Source of the DNA: Zunongwangia sp. ESRF-bin46
Lineage (GTDB): Bacteria > Bacteroidota > Bacteroidia > Flavobacteriales > Flavobacteriaceae
DNA length: 64,000 nucleotides
Reading direction: 5' to 3'
Assembly: GCA_002631855.1 (NCBI GenBank)
Contig: NTLF01000017.1
Location: 124,001-188,000 of the forward strand
Below the pieces are notes generated by a model. That model ran no database searches. It had not been told where the DNA came from and saw nothing but the letters and a program-made list of their open reading frames with translations. Shown here piece by piece: positions 36,074 through 44,682 of this stretch. Within the stretch, counting starts at the first letter, position 1. Every line of letters starts with the position of its first letter. The translations under genes were made by a program, and so were the position numbers.

Positions 36074-37420
36074 TTACTTCTTTTTTTTCTTTTTCCTTCT
36101 GGGAGCTTCCGATACGATATTCGATCTAGATGTTTGATTCAAATGATCGGCGATGATCTTTTCAATCAGCTCATCTTTGGTTAAATGATGAAAGATGGTT
36201 TTAATTCGGGTCTTCCCTTCTTCTGAAAAATAGGTATTCGGTTTTGTTTTAAATATTTTCCGAGCCCACAGTACCGCATTATTTTCTTCAATCGCTACGG
36301 CATCTGCTTTTACCATTTCAGAAAAAGAAATACCCAACTCCTGTTCTAGATCTGGTATATCGGGTACTTCCTCTTCTTGTATAACACTCAAGGAAAGCCC
36401 CTTCGCCCCTGCCCTTGCGGTTCGTCCGCTTCGGTGTACATACGCATCATAGGTGTCGGGTAAATGGTATTGTACTACGTAGGCTATTTCTTTTACATCA
36501 ATCCCACGCGCGGCGAGATCGGTCGCTACCAAAATGTTGATATGTCCTTCCCGAAACTGCCCCATGATCCGGTCTCTTATGCCCTGTGTTAAACTACCAT
36601 GCAAAGCGCCCGAAGAAAACTTATTAATGGCCAGATTCTTAGCCAATTTGTTAACAGCTGCTTTGGTTTTACAAAAGATGATACCCCGTTCCCCTGGTCT
36701 GGTATTTAAGAAATGCATTAACACCTCTAGTTTTTCAATGGGTTGTACGACAACATATTGGTGGTCGATTCCTTGATGCCCAACCGTTTCCATATCGGCT
36801 TCAATATGTACCACGTGTTTGGACATATAATTCTGAACCAGCTGCTTGATGGTGCCTGGCATGGTAGCCGTAAACAATAAGGTTCTTCTTTTTTTAGGGA
36901 GCGCAGCAACAATGGTATCCAGTCCGTCTTTTAAGGCGGTGACCATTTCATCTGCTTCGTCTAGTACTAGATACGAGGTGTTTTTTATGGAAAGCGCTCC
37001 TCGTTGTAGTAGATCAATCAAACGACCGGGCGTGGCAACAACAATATGAGTGTCTTCTTTTAGCCGTTCAATTTGAGGTTTTATAGGAATACCCCCACAA
37101 ATAGCTGCTATGGAAACATCCGGCGTATACGCTGCAAAATCACTTAGATTCCTAAAAATTTGATGTCCTAATTCTCGCGTAGGGGCTAAAATAACGACTT
37201 GAATATCGGTATCCTTCACATTCACAAGCTGTAACAGAGGCAATCCAAAAGCTGCCGTTTTTCCAGTACCTGTTTTTGCCAATGCTACAACATCATCATG
37301 TTGATTTAAAATAACAGGCAGTACCTTTTCTTGAATGGAAGTAGGATTCTTTATATCCAACTCCTCTAATCCCTTTACTAAAGAAGCAGCTACGCCTAAA
37401 TCTGAAAATGTAATACTCAT
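36074..37420 (-). CDS. DEAD-box RNA helicase
   Basis: 448 residues. Complete motif set: Q-motif (IKNPTSIQEKVLPVIL), Walker A AKTGTGKTAA (about 48), PTRELG, TPGRLIDLL, motif II VLDEADEM, motif III FTATMPG, motif V VATDLAARGIDV and motif VI HRSGRTARAG. A short basic C-terminal tail ends in poly-lysine (PRRKKKKKK), typical of RhlE/CshA-like enzymes that aid ribosome assembly or mRNA decay at low temperature. Middle gene of the DnaJ-KTSC/helicase operon. Confidence 0.94.
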   Translation of the reverse strand: MSITFSDLGVAASLVKGLEELDIKNPTSIQEKVLPVILNQHDDVVALAKTGTGKTAAFGLPLLQLVNVKDTDIQVVILAPTRELGHQIFRNLSDFAAYTPDVSIAAICGGIPIKPQIERLKEDTHIVVATPGRLIDLLQRGALSIKNTSYLVLDEADEMVTALKDGLDTIVAALPKKRRTLLFTATMPGTIKQLVQNYMSKHVVHIEADMETVGHQGIDHQYVVVQPIEKLEVLMHFLNTRPGERGIIFCKTKAAVNKLAKNLAINKFSSGALHGSLTQGIRDRIMGQFREGHINILVATDLAARGIDVKEIAYVVQYHLPDTYDAYVHRSGRTARAGAKGLSLSVIQEEEVPDIPDLEQELGISFSEMVKADAVAIEENNAVLWARKIFKTKPNTYFSEEGKTRIKTIFHHLTKDELIEKIIADHLNQTSRSNIVSEAPRRKKKKKK

Positions 37421-37458
37421 ATTGGTTTTTTTAATGTATTAATATACCTAATGCAGGC

Positions 37459-37908
37459 CTAAGCTTCTTGAAGCGTTCGTTTAGATTTCCGGTAGGTGTA
37501 TTTAGGGTAAATACTGCGTTTTGCAAAACGATTTAAATTTCCGGCGTTTATCATTTTAAGATAAACAGGCTTGGTGACCCCAAAATATTCATACGTATTC
37601 CCATCAGTAAAGGTGACCTCTAATAATAATCCTTTATGCTGATAATCTGCAATAGCGGAATTTGTGATCGTTTCAGTATAAGCGGGTAGGTTTTTTTCTT
37701 TGGTTTCGGGAGCCATGCTCACTAAAAAATGATAGCCATCTATAATTTTACGGCTTTGCAGTTCAGCTTCTTGCTGCATAGCATCTCCATCTTGAAACTT
37801 ATCTGGATGCCATTGTTTTACTAAGTCTCGGTAGCTCTTTTTAAGGAGTTTAAGATCAATTTCTTTCTCTACTCCAAATAAGGTACTGTACTCTTTTATG
37901 CGCTTCAT
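37459..37908 (-). CDS. DnaJ-KTSC domain fusion protein
   Basis: 149 residues. N-terminal J-like domain (about 5-60): the HPD triad is present in VKQWHPDKFQ (about 32-41), preceded by LKLLKKSYRDL. The C-terminal part (about 80-145) is a KTSC domain: LLLEVTFTDGNTYEYFGVTK and FAKRSIYPKYTYRK. KTSC domains are small beta-rich domains seen in lysyl-tRNA synthetase-linked and phage proteins; the molecular role is not established. A J-domain joined to KTSC, transcribed ahead of two RNA helicases (38 nt gap), suggests an Hsp70-linked RNA or ribosome role by inference. Confidence 0.85.
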   Translation of the reverse strand: MKRIKEYSTLFGVEKEIDLKLLKKSYRDLVKQWHPDKFQDGDAMQQEAELQSRKIIDGYHFLVSMAPETKEKNLPAYTETITNSAIADYQHKGLLLEVTFTDGNTYEYFGVTKPVYLKMINAGNLNRFAKRSIYPKYTYRKSKRTLQEA

Positions 37909-37975
37909 TGTCAGGGCTTTTAATTTGGCGCAAAACTACTTCTTTTTAATGGATTTACTTTTAAATACTTGGGTA

Positions 37976-38008
37976 ATAAAAAAGCCCATCAACTAAGACA
38001 GGCGTTTT
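37976..38008 (-). terminator. Weak intrinsic terminator
   Basis: AAAAAAGCCC (37978-37987 region) and GGCGTTTTTT face each other with a 14-base spacer containing further weak pairing; on the minus strand the hairpin ends in six T. It probably stops the beta-barrel gene transcript ahead of the DnaJ-KTSC operon. Confidence 0.45.
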
Positions 38009-38098
38009 TTGAAAATATAAAGCATAAACAACTGTTTATTATGTTTCTACTTGGACACTATAGTTGATTCAACTAATTTTAAAATAAGTCTTTTAAAA

Positions 38099-38698
38099 TT
38101 ATAAATAAATAGTAAAACCTGCTCCTAAGGTAAACCCGTTATTCGTTATTTCAGAAGTAGATTGATCACTAGTAGTTTTGTTATATTCGTAACTAATTAG
38201 AGGCTCTAAAGATGTATGTTGATTTAAAAAAATTGCATATCCTATACCCAATTGATATCTAAAAACATCATTTTTAGTTTCAAAGTCACTACTATTACTT
38301 TTAGCAGTTCCAAACCCTAAGGATGCTTGTCCAAAAAAGCCATTTGACAAGTAATATCTTAAGAAAGGTCCTACGGATATACCAGAACTATTACTTGAAG
38401 ATTCACTGCCTTCAGTATTTGTGAATTCCATATCAGCATAAGTGAAAGAAGTCTCTAAACCTAATGCAAGGTTATCGATAATAAAATATGCTGCTTTTGG
38501 ACTAATTCCAAAAGCAAATGTGTTATTCTCTGTTTCAAACCCATCTTGTTCTGACTTAGAATTATTAATAGAAAAATATACAGAGCCATCGACAATAAAA
38601 TGTCCTTTGTCTGTTGGATTGTTTGTCTTTTCTTTATTCTGAGCTAATGCATTAATCGTTGAGAAAATCAAAATACTCACTAGTAGTAATTTTTTCAT
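38099..38698 (-). CDS. Outer-membrane beta-barrel protein
   Basis: About 199 residues from ATG 38698, chosen because MKKLLLVSILIFSTINALAQ is a clean signal peptide; an upstream ATG at 38728 is unlikely. The mature part has eight or so alternating strands with glycine-aromatic turns (GISVGPFLRYYLSNGFFGQA, AAYFIIDNLALGLETSF) and ends in a final strand GFTLGAGFTIYL, the porin-family eight-stranded OmpW/OmpX-like pattern. Ligand or function unknown. Monocistronic. Confidence 0.87.
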   Translation of the reverse strand: MKKLLLVSILIFSTINALAQNKEKTNNPTDKGHFIVDGSVYFSINNSKSEQDGFETENNTFAFGISPKAAYFIIDNLALGLETSFTYADMEFTNTEGSESSSNSSGISVGPFLRYYLSNGFFGQASLGFGTAKSNSSDFETKNDVFRYQLGIGYAIFLNQHTSLEPLISYEYNKTTSDQSTSEITNNGFTLGAGFTIYL

Positions 38699-38938
38699 GT
38701 TGTATATTTTTAAGTTCACTCTGAACATCCAATAAATATGCCAAAAACATATTTAGTATTTCTCAAAAATATCTAGTCATATGAAAAAATTCCCTCTACC
38801 TACCACTCATCCTCAAACACCAACTTCAAAATCTAGTGAAAATAAATATTAAAGAAATCACTACTAACTACTCTCCAACAACTACACTATTCCCACCACC
38901 TCAGTGTTTAAGTAAGTTTGTAAGTACGAAAGGAATTA
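38699..38938. other. Non-coding intergenic stretch, strand-biased composition
   Basis: No gene is supported here. Around 38790-38905 the plus strand is nearly free of G (runs such as CCCTCTACCTACCACTCATCC), which creates a strong purine/pyrimidine strand bias. No hairpin, repeat or promoter consensus is convincing. It separates the barrel gene from the tail-tube pair and may be a 3' untranslated region of the latter. Confidence 0.4.
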
Positions 38939-39391
38939 CTACTCTTCTTCATCAGGCACAGGCGCTACAATTACCCCTTTACTATTTACTACTTGAAAGT
39001 AGTCATACGATAATTCAATACACTCTAACAATACCTTAGCATCTTGAGCATGCAGTTCTTCCACGCCCCAACCAACGGGAACGGCTTGTTCTATAATCCA
39101 AGCGCTTACTAATTTGTGTTTTGCATTTAAGAGTTTAATGGTAAGGTTTTGGGGTTCTTTTTTGTTATTGTTTAAGGCATTCATGCACCACTCAACCAGT
39201 TTAGAATCGGGCTCGTAAGCCCGCTTTAGGGTGATGTTTTCAAATTGGGTGTGTACTTTATTATTTTCTTTTTTTTCAATACGAGCCTGTAACCCCTGTA
39301 CAGATTGAAACTGACTGTCTTTATATTCCTTATTATGAAAAGAAATAACAAAGTGAAAATTTAACGGCGGATATGTTTCCCGCGGTTTCAT
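38939..39391 (-). CDS. Phage/contractile-injection tail tube-like protein (gp19 family), second of a pair
   Basis: 150 residues. Matches the T4 gp19-like/TIGR02241 inner-tube family used in phage tails, type VI secretion and extracellular contractile injection systems. Family features: PPLNFHFVISFHNKEYKDSQ (about 8-27), FQSVQGLQARIE, ITLKRAYEPDSKLVEWC (about 52-68) and a C-terminal strand ECIELSYDYFQVV. Its ATG overlaps the stop of the upstream paralogue (ATGA), so the two are co-translated. No sheath, baseplate, spike, ATPase or cargo gene lies in the flanking 10 kb on either side. Confidence 0.88.
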   Translation of the reverse strand: MKPRETYPPLNFHFVISFHNKEYKDSQFQSVQGLQARIEKKENNKVHTQFENITLKRAYEPDSKLVEWCMNALNNNKKEPQNLTIKLLNAKHKLVSAWIIEQAVPVGWGVEELHAQDAKVLLECIELSYDYFQVVNSKGVIVAPVPDEEE

Positions 39392-39828
39392 TTGCTATCG
39401 TTGCCGTTTTCAACATATATGCCTTCGTGGGCGAGCTCCATCCGTTCTATAAATACTTTTGTTTTTGTAGCATGAAGTTTAGAATATTGTATAGAAACTG
39501 GCCACGTATTTCGCACTTTCCAAACAACCGTAGGTACGTGTTCTTCATCTAAAAGACTAATGGTGATATCGCGTCTTTCTTTACTTTGCCTGAAATCGTC
39601 AAACCATTCAAAAAATTCGTTGTCATTTTTGTGCATTCCACGTTTCAGTACAATATTGTTGAATTCCCGTAGCCCCGGCAATTTTTGTGTGGAAAATTCC
39701 GGGCTCGCTCCGTGGCGGTATTCCAAAACATCATACTCAATATCAAGACCGGTAACTTCGGTAAAACCTATTTTTGTACCGCCCCACTCCACTTGAAAAT
39801 GAAAATTAACCAAAGGTATTTCTTCCAT
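39388..39828 (-). CDS. Phage/contractile-injection tail tube-like protein (gp19 family), first of a pair
   Basis: 146 residues, a second gp19-like inner-tube protein: PLVNFHFQVEWGGTKIGFTE (about 5-24), FTEVTGLDIEYDVLEYRHG, PGLREFNNIVLKRGMHKNDN (about 50-69) and ITISLLDEEHVPTVVWKVRN. It is longer in the loop regions than its neighbour and only distantly similar to it, so the pair is an old duplication. In complete systems such pairs form the tube and its first baseplate-adjacent ring. Here they stand alone; translational coupling argues they are still used together. Confidence 0.9.
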   Translation of the reverse strand: MEEIPLVNFHFQVEWGGTKIGFTEVTGLDIEYDVLEYRHGASPEFSTQKLPGLREFNNIVLKRGMHKNDNEFFEWFDDFRQSKERRDITISLLDEEHVPTVVWKVRNTWPVSIQYSKLHATKTKVFIERMELAHEGIYVENGNDSK

Positions 39829-39947
39829 AACAGTTACATTTACAGTTTAGTTTACTGGTTATCAGGTTACTGAAAAAATTCGAAAAAAACAGGGAAGTTA
39901 AAGTGGTTTACAAAAGTGTAATATCCTTGCTATGGCGGAAAATTTTA

Positions 39948-40511
39948 TTAAGTAAGAGGAATATGATGTTCCCAATCCCACGTTTTTCCTTTAGGCCGTG
40001 ACACCAATGTTAACTGGTTAACCTCAATCTCTTTAGAAGCAAAACCTATTTTCTGAAAAAAAGCTAAGCTTTCATATAACGTCTTTTTTCCATCGGTTTT
40101 AGAAATGGTTATATGTGGTGGAGCTGATAATTTTAATGTTCCGAGTTTTCTATGAAGATCCCGTTGCCATACTACTTTAATATCTGTATGCAGGTTTTTA
40201 ATAGCTTCAGTGGTTGGAATTTTAAGCAATAAAACATGTGCATTATTCTCAAATATCCCAAAGCCTTGAATAGCTAGCTTAAACTTATTATTATTCGATA
40301 GTTGGCTAAAAGCCTTAACAAGAATGTCTTGATACTCTGTGTCCATTTCAAATACTGCTACTGTAATATGCGGTTTCGATTTAGAAAGAGGATGTTTACC
40401 GAAACGATTAATAAATAACTCTTTGAACTGAACAACCTCATTAAAAACAGGTGCTGAAGGTACAATACGTAGGTTATATATTTTTATGTTCCGCATATTT
40501 AGGATTTCCAA
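39948..40511 (-). CDS. 2'-5' RNA ligase/cyclic phosphodiesterase-like (2H) protein
   Basis: 187 residues, or 182 if the Met at 40496 is used. Two HxT motifs define the 2H phosphoesterase fold: KPHITVAVF (about 46-54) and PPHITISKT (about 133-141). Family members hydrolyse cyclic phosphates or join 2'-5' RNA ends; the size fits the ThpR/LigT group. Substrate unknown. Transcribed away from the tail-tube pair's 5' region on the same strand, 119 nt upstream of it. Confidence 0.85.
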   Translation of the reverse strand: MEILNMRNIKIYNLRIVPSAPVFNEVVQFKELFINRFGKHPLSKSKPHITVAVFEMDTEYQDILVKAFSQLSNNNKFKLAIQGFGIFENNAHVLLLKIPTTEAIKNLHTDIKVVWQRDLHRKLGTLKLSAPPHITISKTDGKKTLYESLAFFQKIGFASKEIEVNQLTLVSRPKGKTWDWEHHIPLT

Positions 40512-40572
40512 AAAATGTTATAAAGTGATTAGTGCATCAAATATAAAAGGACTTTGAATCCACTTAAACCCT

Positions 40573-40920
40573 TTATTGATCTGACCAAATAGCGAGCTCA
40601 TTCCCAGAAGGATCAATGAAATGAAACCGTTTCCCGCCGGGAAAGGAAAAAATATCTTTTGAAATGGTTCCGTTATATTTAAGAATGGTACTTTTTATCT
40701 GTTCTAAATTTTCATGGTACAAAACAACGAGCGCCCCATTTACAATTTCAGAATCTGATTTTTCAAAACCACCTTGTAATCCACTTTCTGAAAATGCGAC
40801 GTAAGTTGGTCCATAATCTGTAAAAGTCCACCCAAAACAAGCTGAATAGAACTTCTTTATTGCTTCCAGGTCTTTCCCTTTCAACTCTATGTAGTTAATG
40901 TGGTTGTTTGTAATGCTCAT
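40573..40920 (-). CDS. VOC (glyoxalase/dioxygenase) family protein
   Basis: 115 residues of two beta-alpha-beta-beta-beta units. Metal-site candidates: the His or Glu in INYIELKGKDLEAIKKFY (start) and PSGNELAIW at the end. The C-terminal RFHFIDPSGNELAIW is the standard VOC closing motif. Exact reaction unknown; close relatives are labelled glyoxalase/bleomycin resistance. The start is 5 nt downstream of the serine hydrolase stop (40926), so the two are co-transcribed. Confidence 0.88.
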   Translation of the reverse strand: MSITNNHINYIELKGKDLEAIKKFYSACFGWTFTDYGPTYVAFSESGLQGGFEKSDSEIVNGALVVLYHENLEQIKSTILKYNGTISKDIFSFPGGKRFHFIDPSGNELAIWSDQ

Positions 40921-40925
40921 ACAGA

Positions 40926-42251
40926 TTATTCTTTAGTTAATTCATACGTTTGGCCACCTTGTTCAACGAGAACTTTGTTTTGTTCGGGTTGAAACGTTAG
41001 TTTAATCATTACGTTTTCGGAATAAAAAGTATTGCTCTCAATCGCATCAAGTGGAAAAGAAGACTGCCCCTCCCCTTGTGCAATAAGGGTGTTGCCATTT
41101 TTTGTTATATAGATATCAATAGGGAAATTAGGGCTGCTATAAGTTCCAATAAACTGCTCTAATTCTTCTGAAGTTACTTCTATTGTTTCTTTTGGTGAAA
41201 AATCTGGAATGGTGTAATCCATCCCAAAATAGACATTAACAGCACCGATAAAAACCCCAGCAACTTGAGTGTACAAATTATTGGTTGTTAAGGCGATAGA
41301 CACATTTTCTTTTGGAAAATACGCAGCAAAAGCTTGAAAACCATCAATACTGCCTCCGTGTCCATACACTTCTTTTTCTTCAAAGGGAAGTTTCATGAGA
41401 CCTAACCCCATGCCTTCTTCAGCATTTTTCATGCTTTCCAAAGAAGCATTAGAAACTAAATTATTATTAAATAAGTTGATAAAGAATGTATTCAATTCAG
41501 TTGGAGTTGAAACCACTGCCCCTGCTCCTTTAGGGACGCTCATATTGGTTTGTAGTTTAATTTCTTTCCAAGCTGAACCTTCAAAATAATAAGGCAATGC
41601 TTCATTGTTTTTGGGTTCTATGAGCCTACCATATTCAGTTCTCTTTAAAGCTAAGGGTTTAATTATTCTATTTTCTAAGATAGTTGCGAAGTCTTTCTTT
41701 TCTATTTCTTCGGCGATATAAGACAGCAAAACATAATTGGTATTTGAATACTGTGTTTTTTCATTAGGCTCAAAGTTGGTCCCATTGGCGATGATACGTT
41801 CAATCATCTTTTGGCGGGTTTGACGTTTGCTTATCCAAGACTTTAAATCTTCAGATTCTGTTATGTTGAACAATCCGCTTCGATGGCGTAATAAGTGTTC
41901 AATAGTAATTTTGTCTGCATTTGGGACAGTAGGAAAGTAATCACTTAAAAGACTGTTTAAATTAACCTTCCCTTCTTCTACCAGTTGCATAATTATAGTC
42001 GCGGTAAATGTTTTTGAGATAGAGCCTATTCGGTATTTGGTCAAATTATCCGCTTTTGAAGCGGTAGTTACATTTGAAAATCCAAACGATTTTTGATAGA
42101 TCTCTTTTCCTTCAGAAAAAACAGAAAAACTTCCCATGCCTTTATTATTACTTTCAATTGTGTTGAAAAGGCTATCCAACTTAACTTTATTGAACGTTTG
42201 TGCTTGTATTGAACTCACACAGATTAAAAAGGCGAAGATGTATTTTATCAT
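40926..42251 (-). CDS. Serine hydrolase of the beta-lactamase/PBP superfamily
   Basis: 441 residues with signal peptide (about 1-17, IQAQ). Catalytic motifs: SISKTF (SxxK, about 76), YSNTNY (YxN, about 163) and HGGSIDGF (HGG replacing KTG, about 298). After the 340-residue catalytic domain comes a small beta-rich C-terminal domain (about 365-441), as in family S12 esterases and D-aminopeptidases. Likely periplasmic, cleaving esters or D-peptides. Co-transcribed with the VOC gene. Confidence 0.9.
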   Translation of the reverse strand: MIKYIFAFLICVSSIQAQTFNKVKLDSLFNTIESNNKGMGSFSVFSEGKEIYQKSFGFSNVTTASKADNLTKYRIGSISKTFTATIIMQLVEEGKVNLNSLLSDYFPTVPNADKITIEHLLRHRSGLFNITESEDLKSWISKRQTRQKMIERIIANGTNFEPNEKTQYSNTNYVLLSYIAEEIEKKDFATILENRIIKPLALKRTEYGRLIEPKNNEALPYYFEGSAWKEIKLQTNMSVPKGAGAVVSTPTELNTFFINLFNNNLVSNASLESMKNAEEGMGLGLMKLPFEEKEVYGHGGSIDGFQAFAAYFPKENVSIALTTNNLYTQVAGVFIGAVNVYFGMDYTIPDFSPKETIEVTSEELEQFIGTYSSPNFPIDIYITKNGNTLIAQGEGQSSFPLDAIESNTFYSENVMIKLTFQPEQNKVLVEQGGQTYELTKE

Positions 42252-42340
42252 AATGATTATTTTAAGATTTACTGTATTACTTTAAACAATACACTCAAAT
42301 ATACATCTTTTATAAATTGTTGTCCTTTCTACAATGTGAA

Positions 42341-42952
42341 TTACATTTGTGTACTTTCTAACTCCTGCAAATCTGCTTCGGCTTTGGCAGTGATGCTTTT
42401 ATAGCAACGGAAGCCCCAACGTGCAAAAAAGAGGACTGCTATGGTTAAAACTATATAGAATATCAAGATTCCTGTGGATTGTTCTTGCTGAAAAAAGTCC
42501 TTATTATTAAATGCCATCATAAAAACAGGAACGACCAGCCACATAAGTACTACACTGTAAACCGCCCCTAATTGCTGAACCAAAAGCATTTGTTTTTTCT
42601 TTTTAATAAATTTCACAAGCGTGTCTTTATAACTGTCTGTGGTAAGATTCAGGTTTTTCATTCCAAATAAGGAACGTAAGCTCAAAATAGGCATTAGCAC
42701 TAATGATAAAATCGACAAAATACTAGCCATCATTAAATACCAAGTGTTCATTTTATCTAAGTTCAACACTATAACTACTGCCGCAACAAAGCAAATAATC
42801 GCGCCAATGATTTCATAGGTTGAAAGCGTACTAAATCTATTTTTAAATTTTTGCTGTGTCATATCTAAAATTATTTTATCGGTTAATTTTTTTTGTTGTT
42901 CTAATTGATCACTCATTTGGGACCAGACGGTTTGCATTTCTTCTAATTCCAT
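42341..42952 (-). CDS. Four-helix membrane protein paired with an ECF sigma factor
   Basis: 203 residues. A cytoplasmic N-terminal helix (MELEEMQTVWSQMSDQLEQQ) precedes four transmembrane helices (about 45-62, 70-90, 125-145, 155-175) and a short acidic tail. It starts 4 nt after the sigma-factor stop. In Bacteroidota, a membrane protein encoded directly after an ECF sigma gene often acts as its anti-sigma factor; no zinc-binding anti-sigma motif is visible, so the role is inferred from position. Confidence 0.75.
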   Translation of the reverse strand: MELEEMQTVWSQMSDQLEQQKKLTDKIILDMTQQKFKNRFSTLSTYEIIGAIICFVAAVVIVLNLDKMNTWYLMMASILSILSLVLMPILSLRSLFGMKNLNLTTDSYKDTLVKFIKKKKQMLLVQQLGAVYSVVLMWLVVPVFMMAFNNKDFFQQEQSTGILIFYIVLTIAVLFFARWGFRCYKSITAKAEADLQELESTQM

Positions 42953-42956
42953 GGTC

Positions 42957-43442
42957 TTACTTTTTTATTATTTCTTTTTTTAATTTGTCTTTTATTCGCG
43001 CCATTCGGGTTCCTACATTACTGATGGTTAAACCCGTAATCCCAGCTATTTCGTCATATTTTCGTCCTTCGAGAAACAGGAAAATAATTCCTTTATCTAT
43101 ATCTTTTAAATGCTTGATACTTGCGTACAAAATCTTTAAGCGTTGTTCCAAAACTGGGTCATACGTTTCTTGAACCAATATGACGCCATCAAGCGGGACC
43201 TTATATCCTCTTTTCTTTTTCTTTTTTGAATAAAATACGGCTGTATTTAGTGCAATGCGGTACATCCAAGTGCTTACTTTAGCATCCCCTCGAAACGTTT
43301 TAAAGCCTTTCCAAAGATTATACACCACTTCTTGATATAAATCCTTTTGGTCATCTTTATTGCTGGTATACAACCGAGTGACCTTATAAATGATCCCTTC
43401 GTTCTCTTTAATGATGTTTGTAAACGCTTGTTCTGTGTGCAT
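42957..43442 (-). CDS. ECF-type RNA polymerase sigma-70 factor
   Basis: 161 residues. Region 2: KDLYQEVVYNLWKGFKTFRG (about 32-51) and STWMYRIALNTAVFY. A basic linker (KKKKKRGYK) leads to region 4: GRKYDEIAGITGLTISNVGT (about 126-145), a helix-turn-helix that reads the -35-like element. Region 1 and 3 are absent, as in ECF factors. First gene of a two-gene operon with the membrane protein; probably autoregulated. Targets unknown. Confidence 0.92.
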   Translation of the reverse strand: MHTEQAFTNIIKENEGIIYKVTRLYTSNKDDQKDLYQEVVYNLWKGFKTFRGDAKVSTWMYRIALNTAVFYSKKKKKRGYKVPLDGVILVQETYDPVLEQRLKILYASIKHLKDIDKGIIFLFLEGRKYDEIAGITGLTISNVGTRMARIKDKLKKEIIKK

Positions 43443-43584
43443 TAAAAACCTTCTTTACCCTATTAGAGTTCAAGTTGGTGAAAAAATCACACTTTTATTG
43501 AAGTTTTTTTTATTGAAAGAAAAAAAGGAACCTTACTAATGATTAAAGCACCCTTTTTAGTATGGTTTTATTGGTAAAGAAGAA

Positions 43585-44595
43585 TTATAGTTCTTTCATT
43601 ACTTCTGAAAAGATTTCAAATGATTTAATACGCGCTTCCGGATCGTAGATATGGGATGCTACCATAATTTCATCAACACCGGTTTCTTTTAAAAACTTTT
43701 TAGTTTGTTGTTTTACTGTTTCTTTACTTCCGATAAAAGCATACTTCAACATTTTTTGAAACGCAGGATTTTGAAGAATTTGTTTTAAATCTGAAGTCAT
43801 TTCTGTAGGTGGTTGCACGTAATCTATGTTACCGGTCATTACGCCAATCATCATTCTAATTAACGAGGTTGAAATTTTTTCGGCTTCAGCATCGGTATCG
43901 GCTGCAATTACATTAACACATGCAATGGTATAGGGTTTTTCAAGATATTGTGATGGCTGAAAATTATTGTAATAAATGTTTAGTGCTTCAAATAAATGTG
44001 TCGGGGCAAAATGACTAGCGAATACATAGGGCAAGCCTTCTTTTGCTGCTAAATAAGCGCTATCTGTACTCGAACCTAAAATATACATAGGCATCGTTAC
44101 GCCTTCGGCTATGGGAGTTCTTACTTTTGCATTTTGATTGTCAGTTGAAAAATATTGCTGGATATTCCGAAGCTCTTCAGGAAACTTATAGACCGCTTGC
44201 ATTCTATCTGGCCGAATAGCTTGAGCGGTAACTTGATCGGTTCCTGGAGCTCTTCCCAACCCTAAATCAATACGGTCTGGGTACAAGGAACCCAACGTCC
44301 CAAATTGTTCTGAAATTAATAAAGATGAGTGGTTGGGCAACATAATGCCCCCAGAACCTACTCGAATGCTTTCAGTGCCACCTGCTATATGCCCAATAAG
44401 TACTGAGGTAGCCGAGCTGGCTATGCTTTTCATGTTATGATGCTCTGCCAGCCAGAATCGTTTATAACCAAACGTTTCGGCTTTTTGCGCTAAGGTAAGG
44501 CTGTTTTTGAAAACCTCGGTGGGCTTAAAATCTACCCCAATGGTTGCTAATTCTAGTATGGAATATGGAATACTTTTGCTTTGTTTTTCTTTCAT
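43585..44595 (-). CDS. LLM-class flavin-dependent monooxygenase (luciferase-like)
   Basis: 336-residue TIM-barrel protein of the bacterial-luciferase family. Visible: YSILELATIGVDFKPTEVF (start), FWLAEHHNMKSIASSAT (about 43-59), GSGGIMLPNHSSLLISEQF, and RIDLGLGRAPGTDQV (about 107). This matches the MsnO8-type oxidoreductase group. Uses FMNH2 or similar to oxidise an unknown substrate. Monocistronic. Confidence 0.92.
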   Translation of the reverse strand: MKEKQSKSIPYSILELATIGVDFKPTEVFKNSLTLAQKAETFGYKRFWLAEHHNMKSIASSATSVLIGHIAGGTESIRVGSGGIMLPNHSSLLISEQFGTLGSLYPDRIDLGLGRAPGTDQVTAQAIRPDRMQAVYKFPEELRNIQQYFSTDNQNAKVRTPIAEGVTMPMYILGSSTDSAYLAAKEGLPYVFASHFAPTHLFEALNIYYNNFQPSQYLEKPYTIACVNVIAADTDAEAEKISTSLIRMMIGVMTGNIDYVQPPTEMTSDLKQILQNPAFQKMLKYAFIGSKETVKQQTKKFLKETGVDEIMVASHIYDPEARIKSFEIFSEVMKEL

Positions 44596-44682
44596 AGTGG
44601 TCTTTACGCGTTACTACAAAATAAATCAAAAGTTAGCTGTATTATAGTTAATAAACCTATAAGTATTTTAAGAAAAGTAGTC

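Noticed and set aside
37909-38098. Riboswitch or small RNA in the gap upstream of the DnaJ-KTSC gene.
   Set aside because: Only a weak terminator and AT-rich sequence are visible; no conserved aptamer pattern.
38939-39828. Prophage remnant, based on the tail-tube genes.
   Set aside because: No integrase, capsid, terminase, portal, lysis or attachment-site repeat is near, and the tRNA genes are 38 kb away.
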